Shown in pieces: positions 44,034 to 53,267 of a DNA stretch of 64,000 bases. Both the position numbers and the translations under genes were made by a program. The stretch spans positions 2,003,501 through 2,067,500 of the forward strand of contig NZ_CP136709.1 in the NCBI RefSeq assembly GCF_032926325.1. Reading direction: 5' to 3'. The DNA is from Aestuariibaculum lutulentum. GTDB taxonomy: Bacteria > Bacteroidota > Bacteroidia > Flavobacteriales > Flavobacteriaceae. The number at the start of each line of letters is the position of its first letter. The stretch's first letter is position 1. Below the pieces are notes generated by a model that saw only the letters and a list, made by a program, of their open reading frames with translations, made no database searches and was not told where the DNA came from.

Positions 44034-45197
44034 ATGAGTCCGAAAGAAGCCAGAATAATTACAGTTAAGTTTTTAAATAATGAAGCCTCTGTAGCTGAGT
44101 TAAATCAGTTGTCACATTGGATTGAAGAGAACCCTTCCAATGATGTGGCTTTTAAAGAGTATTTGAATATTTATCACACACTGGATAAAAGACAGGTTTT
44201 CGATGCTATGCAGGCTTATAGAAAAACTGAAGCAATAATCAATGCAAAGCAAAACAGGAGTAAAGTATTCAGATTAAATATCTATAAATATGCAGCGGCG
44301 GCTGTTTTAGTTGGTGTTTTGTTAACTGCGTACCTTTTTAAACAAGATTCAATTTTCGGTAGTGATGATATGGTAACTCCTGTAATTGTTAATAATGCTA
44401 TTAAGCCAGGAGCTAACAAAGCTATTTTAACACTAGAAGATGGTAAAGAAATCGTTTTTGAAAAAGGAGCAAGTTTGCAAACCAATAATGCAACCAGTAA
44501 TGGTGAAAAAATAATTTACGAAGCTCATAAGGGGCAAGCATTAGCCTATAATACATTAACTATACCTAGAGGCGGTCAGTTTTTTGTGAAACTTTCTGAT
44601 GGAACTCAAGTTTGGTTAAATTCTGAATCCCAATTAAAATATCCTGTAAATTTTACTGAAGGAGAGTCTCGTAAGGTTGAATTGGTATATGGTGAAGCAT
44701 ATTTTGATGTTTCACCAAGTACAGAACATAAAGGAGCTAGTTTCGAAGTAATAAATGATAACCAATTAGTTCATGTTCTTGGAACCGAATTTAATGTGAA
44801 GGCCTATAATGACGAAGATGAAGTTTATACAACATTAGTGGAAGGTAAAGTTGAAATATCTTCGAGTAAGGAACAGCATATTTTAAAACCAGGAGAACAA
44901 TCTAGGTTAAATAAGAATGTCAATACCTTATCTGTTGAGGCGGTAGATGTTTACAGACAAATATCTTGGAAAGAGGGCATTTTTAGTTTCAAGCGAATGA
45001 CTTTAGAAGACATTATGACCATTTTATCAAGATGGTATGATATGGATGTAGTTTTTGAAAATGAAGAATTAAAGCAAAGAGGATTCAATGGATCTTTAGG
45101 AAAGGAGCAACCTATAGAACAAATATTAGAGAATATTAAAAGTTTCGGAGTGATTAAAAACTATGAAATAAGAAACAAGCAAGTAATTTTAAAATAA
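44034..45197 (+). CDS. FecR-type anti-sigma factor
   Basis: 387 residues. A cytoplasmic sigma-binding domain (1-80), one transmembrane helix (about 84-104: YKYAAAAVLVGVLLTAYLF), a periplasmic FecR domain (PRGGQFFVKLSDGTQVWLN, LVYGEAYFDV, VHVLGTEFNVKAY, TTLVEGKVEIS) and a C-terminal DUF4974/STN-like domain (SFKRMTLEDIMTILSRWYDM). It receives a signal from the STN domain of the SusC protein encoded next and frees the divergent sigma factor. It precedes susC by 101 bases. Confidence 0.93.
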   Translation: MSPKEARIITVKFLNNEASVAELNQLSHWIEENPSNDVAFKEYLNIYHTLDKRQVFDAMQAYRKTEAIINAKQNRSKVFRLNIYKYAAAAVLVGVLLTAYLFKQDSIFGSDDMVTPVIVNNAIKPGANKAILTLEDGKEIVFEKGASLQTNNATSNGEKIIYEAHKGQALAYNTLTIPRGGQFFVKLSDGTQVWLNSESQLKYPVNFTEGESRKVELVYGEAYFDVSPSTEHKGASFEVINDNQLVHVLGTEFNVKAYNDEDEVYTTLVEGKVEISSSKEQHILKPGEQSRLNKNVNTLSVEAVDVYRQISWKEGIFSFKRMTLEDIMTILSRWYDMDVVFENEELKQRGFNGSLGKEQPIEQILENIKSFGVIKNYEIRNKQVILK

Positions 45198-45200
45198 AAA

Positions 45201-45245
45201 AGAGATCGAAGTCCTATCATTTGGCGGTGAACAAACTTCGTCTCT
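45201..45245 (+). other. Bulged hairpin between fecR and susC
   Basis: AGAGATCGAAGT pairs with ACTTCGTCTCT apart from one bulged T, around a loop of about 20 bases. Only TTTC follows, so it is at best a weak terminator. It may reduce read-through from fecR into the transporter operon. Confidence 0.45.
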
Positions 45246-45298
45246 TTCAATTCGATGTATTAATTAAAACAAATGTCTAACTAACACAAAACAAATTT

Positions 45299-48200
45299 AT
45301 GCAAAAATTAATTAAGATCCGTTCGCATACGCGAAAACGGTTCCTTCTAATGATTATGAGAACATTCATCTTTTTATTATGTACTGCAGTCTTTGGTATT
45401 AGTACTAATAATTCTTTCGCTCAGGATAAGGTAACTATTAGCGAAGATAAATTGGTGTCAATCGATGAGGTTTTCGATATAATAAATAAACAGACACATT
45501 ATCACTTTATGTATCCTCAGGAATTATTTGAGAACTACCCTAAGGTACAGATTAAAAAGGGAGAAATTGATGTGTTTAAATTATTGAGCTACAGTTTAGG
45601 GTCAAAGGATTTTAATGTTGTTCTTTCTACAAATAATCAAATTATAATTAAACCTAAAGAAGATGGTCAACAGCAATTTGTTTCAGGTAGGGTTTTGGAT
45701 GTTAACGGTGATCCCATTTATGGTGTATCTGTTGTTATAAAAGGGACAAAACAAGGTGTGTCTTCAGATTTTGATGGGAATTATGCAATTTCTGTTTCAA
45801 GTCCAGAAAATGTCTTAATATTTCAGGCTTTAGGCTTTAAAATGAAAGAAGTTCTAGTAGGAAGAAGTAAGAGAATTGATGTAACTCTGGAAGAAGATAT
45901 TGAAGAGTTAGATGCCGTAGAAATTATTTCTACTGGTATTTTCAATAGACCTAAAACCAGTTTTACCGGAGCAGCTTCTGTAATCACTAAAGAGCAAATT
46001 AAATCTTTTGGTAACAGAAACTTACTTAGAACCTTAGCAAATATTGATCCGTCATTGGATATTCAGGAACAAAACGCTTTTGGTTCCGATCCCAATAATA
46101 CAACGCTTTCAATAGAAATTCGTGGTGCAAAATCTATAACAGATGTAAGCAATTTACAAAACCAATCACGAGGACAGTTAAATACGCCGTTATTCCTTTT
46201 AGATGGGTTTGAAGTTAGCGTAGAACGTGTTTTGGATATGAATCAAAATGATGTAGAATCGGTCGTAATCTTAAAAGACGCCAGTGCCACAGCCATTTAT
46301 GGTTCACGAGGTGCTAACGGTGTTGTAGTAATAACGTCTTCTAATCCGCCAAGAGGAAAATTAAGAGTATCTTACACTTCGGGGTTGAATTTTGAAATTC
46401 CAAACTTATCATCTTACGATTTACTTGATGCAAGACAAAAACTGCAAATCGAGAGTATAGCAGGTTTGTATACCGGAGAAACGGTAAATGAGCAAATATT
46501 ACTAGATAACCTTTATAACCAGAATAATAAAGCCGTTCAGGAAGGTGTTAACACGAATTGGCTTAAAGAACCAACGCAGGTAGGAGTTGGTCAATATCAT
46601 AGCTTAAGACTTGGTGGTGGAGATAAAGAGTTTAGATATGGGTTTAATGTGTCATACAACGGTATAACGGGAGCTATGAAAGGCTCAAAAAGAGACAATG
46701 TCAATGCCAGTTTAAATTTACAGTACCAGTTTAAAAAAGTTAGATTTTCTAACCAGTTAGAACTAGGGTTTAACAAAGGAACCAATAGTCCTTACGGAAG
46801 ATTTTCAGACTATTATTATATGAATCCGTATTGGAGACCTTACGATGAAAACGGAGACCCTGTAATGTCTTATGATACATTTAATAATCAAGTTAAGTAT
46901 AATCCGTTATATGATTCGTCTTTAGCTAGTTTTTCAACTACAGATTACAATAACATTCGTAATCAGACAGCGGTAAGTGTAAATTTTAATCAAAATTTAA
47001 AATGGGATACCAGTTTAGGTGTTACATTATTAAAAGGAGGATCTGATTATTTTAGTTCACCACTAAACTCGAGTAATTTTATTGCAGGTATAGCCCCATT
47101 AGATAGAGGTATCTATACACAAACATTTAGAGAAGAACGTTCCTATCAAATATCTTCAACAATAAGTTATGGAAAGACTTTTGGTAAACATATGTTGTAC
47201 TTGGGAGGTAACGGACAGTTGATTCAAAATCAAAATGAGTCAACGACGCTTTCGGTTCGCGGGTTTACCAATGAAAAGCTAAATGATATTTCTAATGGTA
47301 TTTCTTATACCGGTCAACGTCCGTCAAGAAGAGAATCTACGGTTCGTAGTGTAGGTTTAACAGGAACCCTAAACTATAATTACGACAATAGATATTTTGT
47401 TGAAGGATCGGCGAGATTGGATGGAGCGTCATCATTTGGATTAGAAAGTAGATATGCGCCTTTTTATTCATTTGGAGCTGCCTGGGATTTAGGTCAGGAG
47501 AAATTTATTAAGGAAAATATCTCTAAAATAGATAGAATCAAGTTTAGATATTCTTACGGAGTTACAGGTTCATTAAACTTCTCAGCATATCAGGCATTAT
47601 CAACCTATTCTTACGATACGACGTCGCAATATTCTAATATTACAGGAATGACTTTATTGGCTTTAGGAAACCCTAATTTAGAGTGGCAAAATACTAAGCA
47701 ACACAACTTTGGTTTAGATTTTCAAGCTTTTGATAATAGAATTGGTATGACTGTGAATTATTATAGAATTAATACTCATAACCTTATTGGAGAAGCGTCT
47801 CTACCTTATTCTAATGGATATACATCTTACACAGAAAACTTTGGTACGGTTAGAAACGTTGGGTATGATGCTAATTTAAGTGTTAATGTAGTAAGAGATT
47901 TAGACAATCAATTCTCATGGTATGTAACAACTGGGGTGTACAGTAATAAAAACACTTTAGTGAAATTATCTGATGCTATTAAAGAAGCTAATGAGCAATG
48001 GGAGGGTCAAAACTATAGTAATGGCACGTTTTATCAATATAGAGAAGGGGAATCTACAGATGCACTTTATGTTTTGAAATCGCCAGGTGTAGACCCCCTT
48101 ACAGGTCAGGTACTTTACGAAGATCCAGAAACAGGGAATGTTTACACTTCGGTTCAGGAAGGTTTGAGAAAAATTTCGGTAGGCAACACACTTCCAAAAA

Positions 48201-48640
48201 TTAATGGTAGAATAACCTCTTCTTTGCGTTATAAGGGTTGGATGATGGATATAGGTTTTTCTTATAGATTAGGAGCCAAAAAGTTAAATAATTCATTGTT
48301 GCGTGTAGAAAATGCGTATGTTGCAAATAACATGGATGCCAGAGTTTTAGGAACACGATGGCAGCAACCAGGAGACATAACAGCTTTTAAGAGTATTTCC
48401 AGTGATGAATCAACTTATCCAAATGATCGATTTGTTTTCACTGAACGAGCATTTGCTTTAAGCTCGGTTAATTTGAGTTACCAATTCCCGCAAAAGGTAT
48501 TAGACTATTTTAAAGTGAAACAGTTAAGTCTAACCAGTTCAATTTCAGATGTGTTTTACCTGTCTAATATTAGCACAGAACGTGGAACAGACTACCCGTA
48601 TTCGATAAGACCTCAGTTAAACTTATCAGTAACCTTTTAA
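45299..48640 (+). CDS. SusC/RagA TonB-dependent transporter with STN signalling domain (cluster B)
   Basis: 1113 residues. The signal peptide (about 20-41) is followed by an STN domain (about 44-120: VTISEDKLVSIDEVFDIINK, HFMYPQELF), the docking module that talks to FecR. Then come a carboxypeptidase-regulatory-like domain (SGRVLDVNGDPIYGVSVVIKG), the plug (IEIRGAKSITD, VILKDASATAIYGSRGANGV) and a 22-strand-type barrel ending SIRPQLNLSVTF. The STN domain, together with the sigma/FecR pair, makes this a trans-envelope induced importer. It is separated from susD by 4 bases. Confidence 0.96.
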   Translation: MQKLIKIRSHTRKRFLLMIMRTFIFLLCTAVFGISTNNSFAQDKVTISEDKLVSIDEVFDIINKQTHYHFMYPQELFENYPKVQIKKGEIDVFKLLSYSLGSKDFNVVLSTNNQIIIKPKEDGQQQFVSGRVLDVNGDPIYGVSVVIKGTKQGVSSDFDGNYAISVSSPENVLIFQALGFKMKEVLVGRSKRIDVTLEEDIEELDAVEIISTGIFNRPKTSFTGAASVITKEQIKSFGNRNLLRTLANIDPSLDIQEQNAFGSDPNNTTLSIEIRGAKSITDVSNLQNQSRGQLNTPLFLLDGFEVSVERVLDMNQNDVESVVILKDASATAIYGSRGANGVVVITSSNPPRGKLRVSYTSGLNFEIPNLSSYDLLDARQKLQIESIAGLYTGETVNEQILLDNLYNQNNKAVQEGVNTNWLKEPTQVGVGQYHSLRLGGGDKEFRYGFNVSYNGITGAMKGSKRDNVNASLNLQYQFKKVRFSNQLELGFNKGTNSPYGRFSDYYYMNPYWRPYDENGDPVMSYDTFNNQVKYNPLYDSSLASFSTTDYNNIRNQTAVSVNFNQNLKWDTSLGVTLLKGGSDYFSSPLNSSNFIAGIAPLDRGIYTQTFREERSYQISSTISYGKTFGKHMLYLGGNGQLIQNQNESTTLSVRGFTNEKLNDISNGISYTGQRPSRRESTVRSVGLTGTLNYNYDNRYFVEGSARLDGASSFGLESRYAPFYSFGAAWDLGQEKFIKENISKIDRIKFRYSYGVTGSLNFSAYQALSTYSYDTTSQYSNITGMTLLALGNPNLEWQNTKQHNFGLDFQAFDNRIGMTVNYYRINTHNLIGEASLPYSNGYTSYTENFGTVRNVGYDANLSVNVVRDLDNQFSWYVTTGVYSNKNTLVKLSDAIKEANEQWEGQNYSNGTFYQYREGESTDALYVLKSPGVDPLTGQVLYEDPETGNVYTSVQEGLRKISVGNTLPKINGRITSSLRYKGWMMDIGFSYRLGAKKLNNSLLRVENAYVANNMDARVLGTRWQQPGDITAFKSISSDESTYPNDRFVFTERAFALSSVNLSYQFPQKVLDYFKVKQLSLTSSISDVFYLSNISTERGTDYPYSIRPQLNLSVTF

Positions 48641-48644
48641 TTAA

Positions 48645-50087
48645 ATGATTATGAAAAAAATATATATAACCTTTTTGTTTGCAGCGATTAGCCTTTTTTC
48701 ATCATGCGATGATTGGTTAACTGTGGAACCAAAAGATATGGTAACAGTAGATAAGGCCCTAACAACTCCAGAGGGCTATACTTCTGCTTTAGTTGGCGTT
48801 TATCAAATATTGCAAAACGTTTACAATCCGGGAGGTTTTGTAATGGGAAGTGGTGTAGATACTTTTGCTAATATTTATACAGAACCAAGTATAGGCTTTT
48901 CTCAAAGTTTAAACAGTGCTTACAATTATAATTTTTCGGATACTTCTTATGATAATAGTTCTGGGGCTGCTTTTTTACAGATGTATAAAGCAATTACCAA
49001 CTTAAATGTAATTTTAAGTAGTATTGAAACAACAGAAGTTTTAACCGCTGAACAGAAAAACTTTGTAGAAGGTGAAGCAAGAGCATTACGAGGTTTTTTG
49101 CATTTCGATATCTGGAGAATTTATGGAACAGCACCAGACGATAACGCGGGGACATCAAACTTGATATTGCCGTATTCTTTAGAGGTGTCAAACGAATTTA
49201 TTCCGTATTTAAATTACAATGATTATTTCGCAAATATTCTGTCAGATTTAGAACAAGCGAAAGACATGTTGAGTTTTTCTGATCCCATTATTTATTATAG
49301 CAATGAATTGTTAAACGTCGAAGGAAGTATTGAAGAGTATGAAGATTTAGGTTGGTATAACAGACAAAATCGTTTTAATTATTATGCAACCTTAGGTGCT
49401 TTAGCTCGTGTTCAATTATGGATGGGAAACAAAGAGCAAGCTTATGAATATGCAAAAGAGGTAGTCGATGCCCAGAATGAAGATGGAACCCGCAAGTTTC
49501 GTTTAGGTACATCTACAGATATGGGAAACACCGATTTAGCATTATTTGTAGAACAGTTGTTTGGGGTTGAAACTTTAGGTTATGATGATACTTCGTATTC
49601 TTCGTATACTGCACATTGCGTTAATTCAGAATATGTTTTAAACCAAGTTTATCCATCGTCATCAGACATTAGAAAGATGAATTTGTTTACAACATTAACA
49701 AGTAATGCATTAGTTTATAATGCTCAGATTAGTCTAAAGTATAGTTTAATGTCAGAAAACGACGCTAGTGCTTATAAAAATTTCCCCATTATTAGAGTGT
49801 CTGAAATGTATTTGATTTTGGTAGAAACTGCACCTACAATTGCAGAAGCCCAAACTTATTACGATACGTTTGCTAATTCCAGATTTGATGAAAATGTAAC
49901 CCTTACCGAAGGGAATTTACAGGAAAACATATTAAATCAGTATACCAGAGAATTTTGGGCAGAAGGGCAGATATTTTATACTTACAAGCGTTTAAGCTTA
50001 ACATCATTACCATTCTCTGGACAGGAAATGAACACCGACAAGTATAAAATTGCAATACCATCAGGAGAAACCAATAGTGATTTATAG
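48645..50087 (+). CDS. RagB/SusD family lipoprotein (cluster B)
   Basis: 480 residues, the lid partner of the preceding transporter. Signal peptide MKKIYITFLFAAISLFSS with lipobox SSCDD. The ATG at 48651 may be the true start rather than 48645. SusD features are GYTSALVGVYQILQN, a TPR-like core (EGEARALRGFLHFDIWRIYG, ALARVQLWMGNKEQAYEYAK) and the late RVSEMYLILVETAPTIAEAQ. The C-terminus, with YTREFWAEGQIFYTYKRL, is typical of the group that travels with DUF4843 and PKD lipoproteins rather than with glycan enzymes. Confidence 0.93.
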   Translation: MIMKKIYITFLFAAISLFSSCDDWLTVEPKDMVTVDKALTTPEGYTSALVGVYQILQNVYNPGGFVMGSGVDTFANIYTEPSIGFSQSLNSAYNYNFSDTSYDNSSGAAFLQMYKAITNLNVILSSIETTEVLTAEQKNFVEGEARALRGFLHFDIWRIYGTAPDDNAGTSNLILPYSLEVSNEFIPYLNYNDYFANILSDLEQAKDMLSFSDPIIYYSNELLNVEGSIEEYEDLGWYNRQNRFNYYATLGALARVQLWMGNKEQAYEYAKEVVDAQNEDGTRKFRLGTSTDMGNTDLALFVEQLFGVETLGYDDTSYSSYTAHCVNSEYVLNQVYPSSSDIRKMNLFTTLTSNALVYNAQISLKYSLMSENDASAYKNFPIIRVSEMYLILVETAPTIAEAQTYYDTFANSRFDENVTLTEGNLQENILNQYTREFWAEGQIFYTYKRLSLTSLPFSGQEMNTDKYKIAIPSGETNSDL

Positions 50088-50136
50088 TAATCAGACTATT
50101 GGATTTTGATAAAACAAATCGACTAAAAAGAATACA

Positions 50137-50925
50137 ATGAAATATAGATTTTTAATAATATTAGCCACTTGCCTTATGGTAATGTCTTGCAGTGAAGATT
50201 ACCCGGCAACATTTGAAGGCGACCCTTACTTGATTTTTCCAACCGATGATCATGGTTATAATATTTATGTTCAGCAACATTTTAATAACTTTTATTATTA
50301 TGGACAAGAGGGTGTTGATAGAGATACCATTTATGTACCATTAAATGCTTTTGGAGCAATTCCAAAGGAAGAAGTAGCAGTGAAATTAGAAGCCTTTAAT
50401 AGTGATACCTTGTCTTTTCCAGAGCGCATAGATAGTGCTACTGAGAATGCTGTTCCGGGTGTACACTATGTGCCGTTCGAGTCACAAGAAATGATAAATC
50501 TTTTAAAGTATAAAGCTAACGTAATGGAAGATTCTATTCCTATTATCTTATTGAGGGATGAAAGTTTAAAAGAAACTACCTTTAGATTAACATTCAGATT
50601 AGCGGAAATGGAAAATGCCAAGGTTGCAGATAATGATGAAAATCGTGTGGTTGTTTACATAGCAGACAAAATTTCAAGACCAAGTAACTGGGATTTCTGG
50701 TATTTTGGAATTTACGGTGATGTAAAATTGGATTTTATGATCAACCATTCAGACTTAAGATGGACTGAAGATGATATGGAAATAGTTTTAAGTGACTCTT
50801 TCCTTTTAGCTTACTACGTATACAAGTTTAAAGAAGATTTAAAAAAGTATAACGAAGAATTAGGAGTAAACGGCCCTTTAAGAGAGGCCGATGGCACAGT
50901 AGTGACCTTTGATAGAACATATTAA
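50137..50925 (+). CDS. DUF4843 lipoprotein
   Basis: 262 residues with signal peptide and lipobox VMSCSED (Cys18). The beta-rich body has the DUF4843 pattern: an early DPYLIFPTDDHGYN, then the DTIYVPLNAFG strand, GVHYVPF and a C-terminal NRPSNWDFW-like segment (SRPSNWDFWYFGIYG). Probably an accessory surface lipoprotein of the SusCD complex; the ligand is unknown. It sits between susD and the PKD gene with gaps of 49 and 16 bases. Confidence 0.85.
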   Translation: MKYRFLIILATCLMVMSCSEDYPATFEGDPYLIFPTDDHGYNIYVQQHFNNFYYYGQEGVDRDTIYVPLNAFGAIPKEEVAVKLEAFNSDTLSFPERIDSATENAVPGVHYVPFESQEMINLLKYKANVMEDSIPIILLRDESLKETTFRLTFRLAEMENAKVADNDENRVVVYIADKISRPSNWDFWYFGIYGDVKLDFMINHSDLRWTEDDMEIVLSDSFLLAYYVYKFKEDLKKYNEELGVNGPLREADGTVVTFDRTY

Positions 50926-50941
50926 GATAAAGCACAACATC

Positions 50942-52579
50942 ATGAAAAATATAAATACATTTATAAAAGCTATGATTACCGGTGTTTTATCGGTAGTGGT
51001 TGTAGCATCCTGTTCAGACAATTCAGATTTTGTAGAACAGTTTCCAGATATTAATATTCAGGTAGAAGATATTAAAAATGTTTATTATTATAATGAAACA
51101 TTGGTTATCGATCCTACTATTACGTATGGTGAAGAAACCGGAGAAAACTTAGACTTCTCTTATCAATGGGATTTATTTAGTGAAAATGAATTGATTTCAG
51201 TTTCTGAAAATAAAACTTTAGAATACCTTTTAGATTCCATTGGCGTAATGAATTTTAATTTAAAAGTAACCAACAATACCACAAATGTAATTCAGTCCAC
51301 AACTTTCCAAATTAATGTCGAATCTGTGTCTAGTCAAGGGTGGTATGTTATGAAGCAAACCGCTGCTGGTAATACAGAAATTGACGGGTTTTATGTGAGT
51401 TCAGAAATTCCGAATTATAACCTTGTAGAAAAGACTTTAGGAGCTCCCTTAGAAGGTATGCCTGTTGGTTTTGCTTTTTCACCTTATTATAAATGGAAAC
51501 CATCAGAAGATGATGTGTATTACAGTTCTGCACCTGCCTTGGTAGCATTTAGTGAGGAAGATGGTTTGGCTTATAATGTAAATAATGCAAGAACATTATC
51601 AACGCTTGAAGATATGTTCTTTTTAAACCCAGAAGATCAAGAGGGTCAAATTAAATCAGTTATGATTAGTGGAGACAAGGTTTTCATGAGTAAAGGAGCT
51701 AAAGTTTATTCCATGAATGATGGAAATCCAGCCTTTTTTCCGGCAATTGAAGGTGATTATAGTGTGGAAGGCTTGGCAACCAAAGGATCGTATGGTAATA
51801 CATTGGCTTTCGATTCTAAAAATGAGAGATACATTATGTTTGGTTCTGCAGGCTATTCAACATCAGATACTATTGGATTTTTTAAAGATCAGTATACCGA
51901 TTTCAATAATGGTCTTGAAATTCCAGTAAATAATATGAATGGTCAGGCTATATTTTTAGAAAACACACAGCGTGGATCTGGTTATAGTTCTACAACTTAT
52001 GCTTATTCTTTGTTTAGAAAGCATGATGATCAAGACGCATTATTCCTATATGGTTTCGATTATGATAAGTTTGTAGAAGGTTTTTATTATTACTATCCCA
52101 ATCCAGGAGATTATAGTAATTATACATTGTATAAAGCAGGGAGAAATAATCCCATTACATTCGAAAAAAGGTTATCTCATGCAGAATACTCTATGTTAAC
52201 ATCTGCAGGATTTTATGCCATGAATAAAGGTAATAACATATTATACTTTGCGAATTCCAGTAGTATTGGGCTTTATAATATAGATAGTGATACTTATAAT
52301 CCGGCGTTTATAAAAAATATTCCAGCAGGAGAGGAGATTACTTATTTGAAATATATTAATACAAACTTTTCTTCTTTAGATCCTAATTTTACTGGTTTAG
52401 TGGTTGCTACGTATCAATCGGGAACCGATACCTATAAAATTTATCGTTATCAGTTAAATGGTTTAAGTACAGTCGAACTTCAGGATGATATAAAAACAGG
52501 GCCAGGTAAGGTGTCCGATGTACTTTATGTATCGGCTTCGTCTTATTCATGGTCTAGTCAACTCTATCAATATAATTAA
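50942..52579 (+). CDS. PKD-like family lipoprotein
   Basis: About 545 residues. I take the ATG at 50942 because it begins a proper lipoprotein signal (MKNINTFIKAMITGVLSVVV, lipobox VASCSD). The ATG-like start at 50909 lies inside the previous gene. A PKD/Ig-like domain occupies about 30-140 (LVIDPTITYGEETGENLDFS, YQWDL), and a propeller-like beta domain the rest, with repeats such as GDKVFMSKGAKVYSMNDGN. Proteins of this kind regularly follow DUF4843 genes in Bacteroidota SusCD loci and probably bind the substrate at the cell surface. Confidence 0.82.
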   Translation: MKNINTFIKAMITGVLSVVVVASCSDNSDFVEQFPDINIQVEDIKNVYYYNETLVIDPTITYGEETGENLDFSYQWDLFSENELISVSENKTLEYLLDSIGVMNFNLKVTNNTTNVIQSTTFQINVESVSSQGWYVMKQTAAGNTEIDGFYVSSEIPNYNLVEKTLGAPLEGMPVGFAFSPYYKWKPSEDDVYYSSAPALVAFSEEDGLAYNVNNARTLSTLEDMFFLNPEDQEGQIKSVMISGDKVFMSKGAKVYSMNDGNPAFFPAIEGDYSVEGLATKGSYGNTLAFDSKNERYIMFGSAGYSTSDTIGFFKDQYTDFNNGLEIPVNNMNGQAIFLENTQRGSGYSSTTYAYSLFRKHDDQDALFLYGFDYDKFVEGFYYYYPNPGDYSNYTLYKAGRNNPITFEKRLSHAEYSMLTSAGFYAMNKGNNILYFANSSSIGLYNIDSDTYNPAFIKNIPAGEEITYLKYINTNFSSLDPNFTGLVVATYQSGTDTYKIYRYQLNGLSTVELQDDIKTGPGKVSDVLYVSASSYSWSSQLYQYN

Positions 52580-52599
52580 TTAAATAAATAACAATTAAA

Positions 52600-52653
52600 A
52601 GTTCTAGTGACTGGTGCAAATTTTAATGAATTTGTATCGGTCACAGGAGAACT
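52600..52653 (+). other. Nested hairpin in the PKD-TlpA gap
   Basis: Three paired segments share one axis: AGTTCT with AGAACT (52600-52605 and 52648-52653), GTGAC with GTCAC (52607-52611 and 52640-52644), and CAAATT with AATTTG (52617-52622 and 52629-52634). No T run follows. It may mark an mRNA processing or stabilising element dividing lipoprotein genes from thioredoxin and protease genes. Confidence 0.55.
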
Positions 52654-52712
52654 ATGTCCTAATGTTAAAATGAAATGATTCAATTCTAATTATTAATCAA
52701 AATAAAAAACAA

Positions 52713-53264
52713 ATGAGAACAAATAGAATATTAATGGTTATTATAGTTTTAATAACAACAAGTTTGGCTATCGCAATTGAAAAAAGAGATGTTTTAATGC
52801 AAGCTCCTTTTGTGTTAAAGAATAAAGAAATAGATACTCTTAAGATAGGTGATTTATGTCCAGATTTTAAAATGGAAAATTTAGAGAGAACGGAAGCTAA
52901 ATTATCCGATTTAAGAGGGAAGTATGTGCTTATTGATGTGTGGGCATCTTGGTGTTATCCATGTCGTAAACAAATGCCTTTTTTTGAAGAACTTAAAGAG
53001 GATTTCAAAGGACAAGATATTGTTTTTTTAGGAGTAAACCTCGATGAAAGGGATTTTAGGTGGTTAGGAGATGTTTCTAATCTACATATGAAGGGAGAAC
53101 AATGGAGAGTACTAAACAAAGACTTTGAGGATAGGTTTGGAATCAAATATATACCTAGATATATCCTATTGGACAAGAAGGGTTACATTATTGAAAATTT
53201 TATGACAAAGCCAGACAAACCTGAAACAAAAGTGTATTTAGAAAAATTATTAAACATAAAATAA
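52713..53264 (+). CDS. TlpA-like thioredoxin-fold protein (first of two)
   Basis: 183 residues with an uncleaved or cleaved N-terminal hydrophobic segment (7-22), so extracytoplasmic. Thioredoxin fold of the TlpA/ResA type: LCPDFKMENLERTEAKLSDL, then KYVLIDVWASWCYPC with the active-site pair Cys81-Cys84, and a cis-proline IKYIPRYILLD. It probably reduces or exchanges disulfides in the periplasm. It starts 133 bases after the PKD gene and lies 3 bases before the second TlpA gene. Confidence 0.9.
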   Translation: MRTNRILMVIIVLITTSLAIAIEKRDVLMQAPFVLKNKEIDTLKIGDLCPDFKMENLERTEAKLSDLRGKYVLIDVWASWCYPCRKQMPFFEELKEDFKGQDIVFLGVNLDERDFRWLGDVSNLHMKGEQWRVLNKDFEDRFGIKYIPRYILLDKKGYIIENFMTKPDKPETKVYLEKLLNIK

Positions 53265-53267
53265 ACT

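Noticed and set aside
50909..50941. Longer start for the PKD lipoprotein
   Set aside because: It begins inside the DUF4843 gene and would put 11 charged residues before an otherwise perfect lipoprotein signal; the ATG at 50942 is preferred.
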